Assembly (NCBI GenBank): GCA_963969395.1
Contig: OZ017798.1
Span: forward strand, 7,990,173 to 8,054,172
Direction: 5' to 3'
Length of the DNA: 64,000 bases
DNA from: Pseudoscleropodium purum
Lineage: Eukaryota > Streptophyta > Bryopsida > Hypnales > Brachytheciaceae
Position numbers and translations under genes: made by a program. This document shows, one piece after another, positions 45,241 to 56,600 of this stretch; positions within the stretch are counted from its first letter, which is position 1, and the number at the start of each line of letters is the position of its first letter. Under the pieces are notes generated by a model. That model searched no databases. It was not told the origin of the DNA and saw nothing but the letters and a program-made list of their open reading frames with translations.

Positions 45241-45742
45241 CAATTTAATTCAAAAACATCTACTCTTGTACAGTACATTCAAAACATATATTATTCTTCA
45301 GTTTAAATTTTTTTCGAAAAAGAAAATGGGCTAATTTACGTTGGAATATAAATCTAAAAAAATGTTAAAAACTGATTAAACTGAATGATAAAATGTAAGC
45401 TGAAGTTAAAGGCAGTTGTTTGAGTGAATATTGTCCCTTGATTTCTGTGCATGTGATCCTCAAAATTGGATTTGGGTTTTTATGTGAATAAACGTTTGAA
45501 CAGGTGGGGGATTCTTATGGGCTTGGACTTCCTTAATTCCTTGCACTATTTTTCTAAATATAACATTAAAGATGGCGGCGCCCTCACTTGGATAACTGAA
45601 AGGATGGAACATACTGTATCGTTCATAATGAATGATTTATTTTTAGGGTTTCGTCTAAATGGGACCTGCAATTGATTCGACGGTGGCCTACACGTCTTCT
45701 TCCCTTCATGCCAAAATTTCTGTGAACATTTAATTCTGCATA

Positions 45743-46023
45743 AGGTGGGTACCTGGCAAGCCGACACTTTTGGCTAATGTCCCTAGTTGCTATGAGTAGA
45801 CTGTTGAATTTTCATATTCTCTTGTTGGCAAGTGAAAGGAGGCTCTAACGCACCAAAGAATGGTGCATTTGGATAGAGTATGCAAAAGTTATCTAGGATC
45901 GAAGTTTTTATGGTGGAAGTTCTAAAATTATTTTTTCCACACAGGCATATATTGATTTTTGGAAATGTCTACATAGTGATGATGGTGGTTTGGGATCCAT
46001 GGGACATTTAAGGGTGCCCACCT
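45743..46023 (+). mobile_element. TA-flanked MITE (family M1)
   Basis: Starts AGGTGGGTACCTGGCAAG and ends AAGGGTGCCCACCT with TA on both sides (45741-45742, 46024-46025); 281 bp. It carries the family words TCTTGTTGGCAAGTGAAAGG, GCACCAAAGAATGGTGCATT and GCAAAAGTTAT. Terminal repeats are well preserved. Confidence 0.85.
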
Positions 46024-46025
46024 TA

Positions 46026-49000
46026 TTTTTCATGAAATGGGCAATAAGTTTATAGACAAGATAATGCAAAATAGTTAAGAGGCTCAAGAAAATTGTAAGG
46101 TAGAAAGATTGACTTTGATTGCTAAACCCTAAATCAATTTGGGGATTATGTAAGGTAGGAGATCCATAAAGCACTCTAGTTCTAAAAGTGTCTTTTACTT
46201 TAGAAGTACATTTTGCTTTTTCATTGCACCAACAATGTATAAATAATTTAAATTTCAAAAGGTGGGCACTTTTGTTGAACACTATGTTGTAACTTTAAAA
46301 TTTCATAACTAATTCCACGAAGGCCTCCAAAATAACAATACAACTTGAATTAGATGCTAATTCTATTTGTTTTTCAAGGAAAATTTATTGAAATATATTT
46401 CAAGAAGTCTAACCTCTCCAAATTAAATATCAACTCTTAAATAGGCACTTTATGGACCTCCTTCTTTACATCTAGATTTTCCAAAATGTTTATACAACTT
46501 ACATTGAAGAACAAGGAAAATGTTTTCGAGTCCTCATTTGAAGCTTGCTTAGATATTTTATGTCTTTTTTCTTAATGCCCTTGAAATTCATTTTTCTTTA
46601 CAATCACTTCTAATTATATTTGCCAACTATCTTAAAAAAAACCCATGAATGATAGCACTTGCTTGCTATACCTATACAGCATAGCTAGGAGAACTATTCT
46701 CAACAATCACAATGGTCTTAGAGACTTTAGAGTTACTCTTCTTCTTATTTGTCTATATGTTCAAATATTTATATTATTTTTTATTTTTTATTTTAATTTT
46801 AGGTGTTTACCTGATCAAAATATAAAGACTTCTTTTCCATTTTTACATGTGGAAGTATTTAAAATTTAAGTGAAAGTTTAGAATGATGTAGAATTTTGAT
46901 TTCATGGGTTTGTATGATGGAGACTTTTGGCATGCTAATTTCAAATTTTCAAAATTATGTTATTAATCAAAATTTTAGGTCATTCTATATTTGAGACTTT
47001 CAACTTTATACAACTATTAAAATTTTATTTTAAAGAATTTAAAGTTTTCAAGCATATTAGAAAATTGATTGTATTAGTTTCTAAATTAGCTTTTCTCAAA
47101 TTCAAGCAACAAAATTCATTTTGAATCAAGCTTTAAGAGCAAGAAGTTCAAAGTATCAATATACACTCAAAGCTCTGTTGTTTTTTGATACAATACCATG
47201 TAAGATCATAATATAATTAATATGACTCTAAAATAATTCAATTAATGATGTACACGTACCACAGACAAAGTGGTACACAAAAAATTGGATGAAAAATCAT
47301 ATGTTACTAGTATTGTACAATAAAGAATTGTGTGACTTTTTGCCACTTTTTGGCTCTTTTGACTACAAGTTTGCAATTGAATTTAAATATTAAATAGATG
47401 CATTTTAAAAGTGTTTTTAAAGAAGACTTCCAAATTCTTAAATGAAGACTATCTTACTCTACATGTGTATTGTGTCAAGTGTCAAGTTGAAGACTAATTA
47501 TAGTGTCAAATTAAGACCATATTGATAATGGCTCTCCTTATACAAATAGTTTAATTGAAAGTGTTGGTTGGATTTGGAAGTCACTTTAATTGTGTGTGGT
47601 CACATGTAAATAGCGGGTTTTCTACAAGCCTTGGCTAAATTTGAAACTCAATTGTATAAGAGAATGGAGTTTAATTAGCCTTGAAGTACTATTTGCTATA
47701 GTTTCTAATTCATTGTATGTAGTCTCAAACGTGTCATTCAAACTCAACTTGTGGTAGGACCTCCAAATAATACCTAGGACCTATTTAAATTGCAATTCGA
47801 CCAAATCATGCTACAATTTTGTTTAGATTTTGCCTCTATTGTTTATTTAGGTCTTGCTTGCAAATTTGCAATAAGTACATGGATCTAAGTGGAAGGCCTA
47901 TTTTTTCAACTCAACTACATGCATGGAGAAGGTCAAGAATTCAAAATGCTTGGTACATTACAAAATTGGAGGCATACACTTATCAATTCTTCCACTTTAC
48001 ATTAATTGTCATCCATAATTATTAGCTAGTGTAGATGTGGTATATAAATGCAAGCTAAAGGTTGTTTCATTTTTTTTTACCTAAAGTCTCTAAAAAAACA
48101 TGAACTCCCTTGAATCCTAGCTTATCTTATTACCATATTGGTCTTAGTAGTAGTGAATTTTTGCATCATAAGGAAGGTTGCAAGGACTATAAGACCATAG
48201 GAAAAATGAAAATGTAAAGTAATTGCATCTAAAATCATTCATAAAAACATTTAAGCATGTTTTTTTTTATAATTGATTGTAAATTTTTGTTGGATCTTGT
48301 GGAAAGTTACAATAGAAATCCAAATACCTTTAGCATGTAGTATTTGGACACCTTATCAATAAACTATGAATTTTTCTAAGCTAGTGAAAATAGATGTATC
48401 CAAAATCAAACTTAGGCTCTCATTCATAGAAGATGTGTATTTTGAACAAGAATTTATTGTAGGAGTTTGTTTCAAAACTAGGTCACATTTAGGTATAGTA
48501 AACTTAGTCATTGTAAAAATATTTCACAATAAAAATGTCCATGATTTAGGGTTTGGTGAATGATTAGAGGCATGGTTGTACTATACACTTAAAAGTGAGG
48601 ATTTTCATCATTTGAACACATGACTAAAATTGTGCTAAGTAATATTGAAAGCCTAAACTTGAAAAGTAACACTTTTTTAAATCTAAAATATACATTTTGG
48701 CTTTAAATTCTTCCACCTAGTCACCTACATTCTTTCAATATTACAATAGGTTCCCATGCATACCCAATGAGAGTTAACCTTGAAACACTTGAGCAATCCC
48801 AAAGTGTCTTTGAGGAAAAAGGGTAGAAACAAAGAATACACCTATTCATCCAAAAATCTAGCAATTTCTTGATTGACTACCTTGGTCATAATCCCTATTT
48901 TCTTAGGATTAAAGAATTCTTTGAGACAATTAATAAGAATTGAAGCATATCTTCAAGGATGTTTATCAAAAACGAATCTAAAGACATGTAAGGTTGAATA

Positions 49001-49612
49001 CCTACAATGTCAACTTTGCCAATATTCAAGAAATATTTTAGGTACAAATGTTTGAAAATCAGGAACAACTTGGTTTGGATTTCTCTTTGACTTGTTTAAA
49101 ACCTCATTAAAAAATTCCTCACATCCGTCTCATTGAAAAGGGACCAGCAAAAACATCCCTATTTGGTGTTGCTTCCTTATACAAATTGTGCAATGTCAAT
49201 TGTAGGGTCATCGAGGAATGTACAATGCTCATCATGGCTTTTTTTTTTCTGGGCTTTATAGTACTAGATTGCACGAGAAAAAAATAATTTAGCTAAATAA
49301 TAATGAAAATTTATGAAGTTTTTTGCTAGAAAGTTTCAAATTTGGAAAAAAAATCTTGCATGAAATCTCTAGATTGTAGATGAAAATAAACTGATTATAA
49401 ATATGTGATATATACTAGTATGGTATTTTCTATCCAATACGTGGATGAATGTTGAAATATTGAATACCACTATAATATTTTATACCACGACTATAGCACT
49501 TAATAAAAAATGAAAAAAAGCCCCAATGTTCATAGAGGAAAATTTCAGCAAAAAACTCTTACTTAACTCTAAGAAGAATGCTATATTTGCTAACCACACT
49601 TAGCTATTTGCG
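46026..49612. other. AT-rich intergenic DNA with old repeats
   Basis: About 46300-46455 resembles 28680-28850, and about 47110-47220 is a reversed relative of 41290-41400. Open frames here are short and unrecognised. No gene is supported. Confidence 0.4.
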
Positions 49613-49614
49613 TA

Positions 49615-49885
49615 AGGTTGCCCCCCCCCCCCAAATGCACCACTCACCCAAAATCACCATCATCACTTTGTCTACATCTCCCAAATCAATATGTACCTAC
49701 GTGGAAGAAACGATTTCAAAACCTTGTACTACCCTTCAATTTTTTTTATGCTTCCTAACTTCTGCATACTGTATTCAAATGCCACATTCTATGGTGCATT
49801 GAAACCCCCTTTCACTTGCCAACAAGAAAATCCGAAAATTTCATGCCCAGTAGCCAAAAGTGGCACATTTTGGGGGGCATGCACA
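49615..49885 (-). mobile_element. TA-flanked MITE (family M1), reverse, decayed right end
   Basis: Starts AGGTTGCCCC after TA (49613-49614), includes a run of 12 C (49621-49632), and carries reverse family words (TACATCTCCCAAATCAAT, TACCTACGTGGAAGAAACG, TTTCACTTGCCAACAAG, CAGTAGCCAAAAGTGG). The right terminus is not clearly preserved, so the end is approximate. Confidence 0.75.
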
Positions 49886-50632
49886 GAAAGTAGTCCCTTT
49901 CAATTCTCGTATGAGAAGCCAAAGACATGATTAAATTAGGCTCTAAGCACTCAACACATTGATCATCAAGTGGCCATCAGGTACAGAAGAAATGGGGCTT
50001 AGTGCACTAATCACACAAATGTTGGGCTAAGCTTAGGTGCTCATTACTCCAGACATCATCTGGCTTACGCAAACTTATCATCCATTTAGGGCACCACATG
50101 TTAGACTTGCAGCTAGGAATACATGTTGGGAACATGTTTACATATTCAAGGAGAGTCAGGAACAGCTGACAAACCTTTTCAAAATCCAACTTAACTCCAA
50201 ACTCAGGGAGGAACTAAGATTATTCAGTTAACTGAATGTATGATCTTCAAAGTAAAATGGACAGATTTGTTTCATGAGTTGAAGACCTCAAAATATGAAC
50301 ATTTGGTCAGAAACGACCTAAAACTACCCCGGGTGATGGCCAAATGGTAGGAGATTTTGATGAAATCCATGAGGTTCCCAAATCAACTCCCCATGCTAAC
50401 ATTATTCATGTGGGGCTTTTCCACTTGTTCCTAACAAGGATATTCAAGGTGCATAATTCCTCTAACAAGTCGGATTGTTTTGGATATTGTGTTTTGTCAA
50501 ATTCAATTGTGGCTCTTATAGAAAAAGAAAAAGTTTTTTGAACCAAATGAAATAGACATAGAAATTTAATCATAATTTGAAGTTGAAGGATTATAATTAT
50601 GTTTCCAATTATAAACAACTTATAAATTCAAT
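49886..50632. other. Intergenic DNA, no supported gene
   Basis: Slightly GC-richer around 49920-50230 with short frames; nothing recognised. Confidence 0.4.
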
Positions 50633-50636
50633 TTAA

Positions 50637-51167
50637 ACCCTAAAGGAGATTGAGGCACATTTTAGGTAGAAATTGTGAAAAATGATTGCTTTCTAGGGCA
50701 ATGAGAAAAAACTGATTTTTTTTTCAAAATTCAACAAAGTTGTACTAGACTACCATAGAAAATTAGAAATGTGTACCAAAAAAATAGGAAACTTTGATTG
50801 TATGGATTGAAAGATTATAACGTTTGAAGTTAAGCAAAAAGTGTTTTTTTTCTAACTTTGTACGACAAGGTCATGAGACTTTAACTCCTCCTAGAGTGAT
50901 CTTTTTATGCTTCACATGGTCAATTTTTTGAAATTTGCATCATGCATAAGAGGAGTTTAGCACATGTTGCCTAAAGTTGTCTAACAATTTTAAGGCATTA
51001 TAACATTTAATCTAAGCACCCAATTGAAATAATAAAAATGATATTCTTACAAAGGGGATACAATTCATTTCTTGTGTCAAAATTTTGTGAACATCCAACC
51101 AAAATTGACTTCATAGGAACCCACCGGAGATTTCTTGGGTACATTGAATACACCCGAACCTCTTGGG
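50637..51167 (+). mobile_element. Shorter relative of the TTAA-flanked family
   Basis: Starts ACCCTAAAGGAGATTGAGGC after TTAA (50633-50636) and ends CGAACCTCTTGGG before TTAA (51168-51171); 531 bp. It contains a GTATGGATTGAAAGATTATA block like the family's GTAGATTGCAAGATATTA. Terminal repeats are weak, so the boundaries are tentative. It lies just upstream of copy 4. Confidence 0.5.
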
Positions 51168-51227
51168 TTAAATTCAATGATGATTTGAACACTAGTATAC
51201 GTATGGTGATAATTTCGTATATTTTAA

Positions 51228-52152
51228 CTCCTAAAGTTCCTTGACTATGTTTTCACCAAAAACGCTCCAAAATTGCCATTTCTTGGACAAGTTTCAAAAT
51301 TTAGAAAAAAAACATTTTTTGACACATGTAACCGTAGAATCTTGAAGTAAATTGGTTTGAGAAGATGTGAAAATTTTTCATAAATTTCCACCAAGTAGAT
51401 TGCAAGATATTAGCATCTGAAATGACAAAAATCATTTTTTTTGTCCCTGCAAAAAATCCGGGCAATTGAACTTCACAAGGTCAAATTTGTAAGAAAAAAT
51501 GTTCAAAATGATTGCAACTCTTTGGATTCATTCTTCAAGGCATGTTGGATACATGCTTGAAAATTTTCAAATCATTTGGAATTGTACAACATATACGAAA
51601 AAAATACTAAGTAGATACTAATAGAGAAGGATTCAAAATACTACATTATTAAGAATTTGAATATGCAATTGAAAAATGTCAATCCCAATGGTTGAAATGT
51701 TGTAATAAACAATTTACATCCTAGGATTTTATTTTTTTCAAAAATATTAAAAATTGTATAAGATAAAGGACTTCAAAGTTTTTTTTAGAGTAGAGAATCC
51801 ATAACTGCTTGCAAACAAAAAATCCTCATAACTTTTGACTCGTTGATCAAAATGGAATGATTCAAAACTTTCCTTGTATATGTAAGTCTAGAAAACGAAT
51901 TTCAAATTTCGATTGTTCAAAAAAATGATTTTTTCAGATCTACCCGAACTGCTTGAGTTGAGAAACAAACTACATATTAGGCTATAACTTTTGACTCCTA
52001 TTTCCAAATGTCATCAAATTTGTTGCATATGAAAGATATTCCTTGTCTAGACCTTCTATTACAATTTCAGCCTTAAATATGAATTTTTTTGGTCACAATG
52101 GCCTGCCCAAAATTTCTATATAACCAAAAAACATAGTCTGGTCCTTTATGGG
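51228..52152 (+). mobile_element. TTAA-flanked 920-bp element, copy 4
   Basis: Starts CTCCTAAAGTTCCTTGACTATG and ends CATAGTCTGGTCCTTTATGGG, with TTAA at 51224-51227 and 52153-52156; 925 bp. All internal family words are present in order. No coding frame. Confidence 0.85.
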
Positions 52153-52742
52153 TTAACACATTTCTATTTGATATGAATTTCCTTCACTTTTTCTTCAAAT
52201 TTCCATGTAAATTTGAATCTTTATAAAAAAATTTGAAAATATATGACTAGACTAAATAGGAAAAATGTGCTAAAATATATAAAGAAAAGATTCTAGCACA
52301 AATATTGTTGTAAAGATTCAAATATAAGCAACACACGTAGGTCGTAATAATAATTTTAAAAATAGATTATATTTATCAAAATAAATTTGTATTAGTTCTT
52401 TACAAAAAATGTATTGTTTGTTTTATTTTATAATAGAATTATTCTAACTTGTTATATTAACCCCTATGTGATCAAGATTTCCTAAAATGGCCTTAACTTT
52501 TCCAAAAGACTTGTGGACTTTTTATTTTGTATCAACTTTGAAATTTGTCAAAAAAAAAAAAAGAATAGTAATTTAATATGCACACAACAATGAAAAATCC
52601 AAACAATAATTATAGGTGCAAATTTTAATAGAAGATATGGAAAAAAAAATTGATAATATGGAACGTATTATTTAGATATGTTGATTACTTTCAATTGTTG
52701 TTCTAAAGATAGCCATTAATGGGTTTGGCAAAGTTAGAGTAA

Positions 52743-53662
52743 CCTCTGAATGTTTTAGACTATGTTTTCACCCAAAAACCCTCCAAAATTGTCATTTTTA
52801 GTGCAAGTATCAAATTTTAGAAAAAACAACATTTTTAGACACATGTAACTATAGGATCTTATATTAATTTGGTTTGAAAAGATGTGGAAAAAATTTCAAA
52901 AATTTCCATAATGTGGATTGTAGATAATAGTGTTTGAAGTCACAAAAATTCCTTTTTTGGCCCTGCAAAAAACTAGGCAATTGCACTTTTCAAGGTCACA
53001 TTTGTATGAAAAAATTTCCATGATGGTGATGCTTCTTTGGATTTATTATTTAAAGCAAGTTGGATACATGCTTGAAAATTTTTAGATAATTTGGAATTGC
53101 ACAATATATATAGGAAAAAAATAGTAAGTAGAAAGAAGTAGAGAATGATTCAAAACACTAAATTGTTAACAATTTAATTATGAAATTGGAAAATTCCAAT
53201 TCCAATGGTTGTAATATAGTAATGTACATTACATGCTTAAATTTTTTTTAAAGAAAATTAAAAATTGAGTTATATAAAGGACTCCAAAGTTTATTTTAGA
53301 GTAGTGAATCCATATTTGCCTTCAAACTAGAACACCTCATAGCTTTCATCTCATAAATTAAAATGGAATGATTGAAAGCTTTCCACATATAATTTAATTT
53401 AGAAAATTAGTTTCAAATTTTGATTTCTTAAGAAAGTGTTTTTTAAGAACTTTTTGGGCTACCTGCCAAGCATTGAAAATAATATATCATACAATAGCTT
53501 TTTAACCATGTAGTCAAAAGTTATTAAATTTTTTGGGCCTTAAAGCTACTCCTTGGGCACATGTTGTGTGAAATTTTCAGCAAAAGATAATAAAAATTCC
53601 ATTTGCAGTGAGCTACCCAAAATTTCTATGTTGCCAAAATATGTAGTTTTGGTGTTTTGGGA
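52743..53662 (+). mobile_element. TTAA-flanked 920-bp element, copy 5
   Basis: Starts CCTCTGAATGTTTTAGACTATG after GTAA (52739-52742) and ends GTAGTTTTGGTGTTTTGGGA before TTAA (53663-53666); 920 bp. It lies about 590 bp downstream of copy 4 in the same orientation. Confidence 0.82.
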
Positions 53663-53666
53663 TTAA

Positions 53667-56600
53667 GACCAATATTTGTATTCAAAGAAAAACCTCAAAC
53701 CTCATTTAATCATTATTATTCATTTTTCTCAAAAATTAATCAATCAAAGAAATTTGGAAAATCAAGTTATCTTAAAGCTCAAAAAATCAACTTGTGATTA
53801 AAATTCTTGCAATAAAAAATAACAGAAAATTTTCAAAGAACATTAATTGAAAATTCACATCCTATACATAATTAGGGCCTTTTAACATAAAGGGAGTGGG
53901 GGATTACAAATAGAAGAAGTTATATTTGCAACTCAATCTAATAAAAGGCAAAGAAGAAAATTCTTGCAAATACTAACTGCATTTTTTGTGAAGTGTGTTG
54001 AATTGAAAAATAGAGAATTTAAAAATTACATGTTACAAAAGTTTGCAAATGAAGTTAACAACTAATGCATTGAAAGGGAGTGTTTTATTTAATAGACTTG
54101 TCTTTGGTAACTCCACTAATACAACTATTTAGTATGAATCAATTAGTATTATCATTTTTCTTTTATATAAACTTATTCATTAACAACATTATTCATAAAT
54201 TTCTAAACAAAATTTAAACGACATATCATATTTAAGCTTTGTCAAAACTCACTAGTTTTTTAGATTTTAAAATATACATTTTAAAAATTTGATGTTTTCT
54301 TCACGTAGTAATACATATTTGAAATTTATCTCATTTTTTTTAAAACACCAAAACTAACTGTATATGATTTTTTAAAAGTAAGTCCCTTATAAAAAATCAT
54401 AGTATATACAAAAATGCTTTAAAAATTTTGAAATTTTGAAAAAAATGGAGATTATAATAAAAAAAACAAAACATCATAGTGCAATTAGCATGATTTTTGA
54501 GCTTACACTAATAAAAATTCAATAAAAAAAGTTCAAAAGTAAGGTATTTTAAGCTTTCAAAATGTCCTTTAGGCTTGTAAGGTCCTTTAAAGGCTAAGTG
54601 TTTGCAAATCTCTCATTATATCCTTACAACATGAACAAGTTTAAAGAGTTGTGAATATTTGACATTAGCATTTGTATTTAGTATTGTTAAGTAATTTGAA
54701 ATAACATTATTGAATTAGTTGGTATATATAATGATAATAATAGTGCCTTTTGGTGGTTGAGCACAAAGAAGAATCTATTTAAAATTAAAATTAATATATT
54801 TCTAATATAAATAGGCTTCACATGCTACATGGTATTTTTATTTATTTATTTAAATAAGAATTCATGTCATATATATCTCTTTATGTCTTTGCTTTGGACT
54901 TAGTTTCAAACTTTGAATGGCCTTGGAAAATCTTGATTGGTTACAAGTTTGTATGCTTTTTGTATGATCACTAGGACTTTTCATTTTGGTAAGAGATTGA
55001 TGGAAAAAACGCCATTTTAGTTTGATATATCACATGTCAATTTTTTGGATAACTAAAATTTTCAAATTTTCAAGTGAATAAATTTATGAAGTGTCTACTT
55101 AAGAAAAAAATTAGAAATGAATTGATTAAATTTCAATTTATGTAATGACATGAATTATAAAACAAATGATTCTTCTTTCTAAAAAATTGGTAACTACAAT
55201 TACATCAATTGAAGATTGCTTTACTTTCAAAATACAAAAAGAAAGTATCTATGTCTTTAGCTTTCAAACTTGAAATCAATGAATTTTTCTATAACTTCAA
55301 TATTTGATTTCAGTGAAGTTTTGTCATTACAAGGGTATAATTAGTATATTAGCATAGGATTACTTATTGAATTATCAATGACACTCATTTTTTGAAGGTG
55401 AGAAAAAACAAGGTGAAACAAGATATCAATTGATTTTTCATCTACTTATGTATTTCTTGATGTGTACATCTAATGGTTGAATCTATTGAAGATTTTAAAT
55501 TTTTATAAGAAAAATTATTCTAGGAGGGAATAAATATGTCTCATTAAATTTTTTTAATGCATACACTAATTGAATATAAAAGTCAAAACACACAATAAAA
55601 AAACAAAGCATGAATTTTAGGATAGCTTTAGAATATGTAAAATTTCAATAATAAAGTGATATTAAAAGCATTAAAATTTTAGTTATTACTATTTTATTAT
55701 TATTCACAATAATTTGGGACCAATTTTCAAGTTCATTTTGTCAACTACAACATTCTTTACCCTTCATAAACCTCCACACTTTGCTTTGAAAATCACAATT
55801 GCTTTCAAACATTATGCATTGTCATACAATTTTCATGACTCTTTACATTATAATTGATGGCTAGAAACCAAATAAGCATACAAACTCTACTTAAAATTTT
55901 GAAAATAGAGTTTGGATGATGGAGTTGGATCCTTCGATGCAAGCGTAGGCTTTACAAGATGTCATAATGATTCTAATTAAATCCCTACATTGTATTTCAA
56001 TTATAATTAATCACAAAATGATATGATTGATTTGATATTGACACTATCATTATTACAAAAAGACTAGTATTATGGGTTGTAAGGATTATTTCCTTAAAGA
56101 AGACATTTTCTACTACAATGATTTGTTCCGGTAGTACATGTGGCACTAATTTACCAAAGTCTCAATATTTTTAATTAGTACAAGCTGAAACATATTGTAA
56201 TGTACCAATTTCCATCAAAATGAAATTTTGTGGCGACACTAATTTCCTTTTCACTAATAGGACAAATTAGTATAAAGTAATCCAACCTATGACATGCATG
56301 AGGATTGATTTGCACTAGCATTTTTTAAAATCTTTAATTTTCTTCATATAAAAAACAAATGGGAGAAATGGAGAAACCAATTGGAAAAAAAAAGTATATT
56401 TTGAATGGTCATCTTACTCACCTAAAGCAATCACAATATTTCCTCACATGGCCACAACATGAAGGCCTAAAAAAGCCACTTCATATGATGAATTTACACT
56501 CAAAAGGTGGATGTTCCTATGGTAGTCACTAATCCCTCCATCATCATGCAAGACATCTATTATAGCCACTAATAACTTAACCTAATGTAGCCAAAATTTC

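Noticed and set aside
44743..45243. 166-residue - strand open frame with a repeated FIPTFILPDVPA block
   Set aside because: The frame is kept open by the 51-bp (17-codon) tandem array in a GC-rich island; there is no supported start, domain or splice context.
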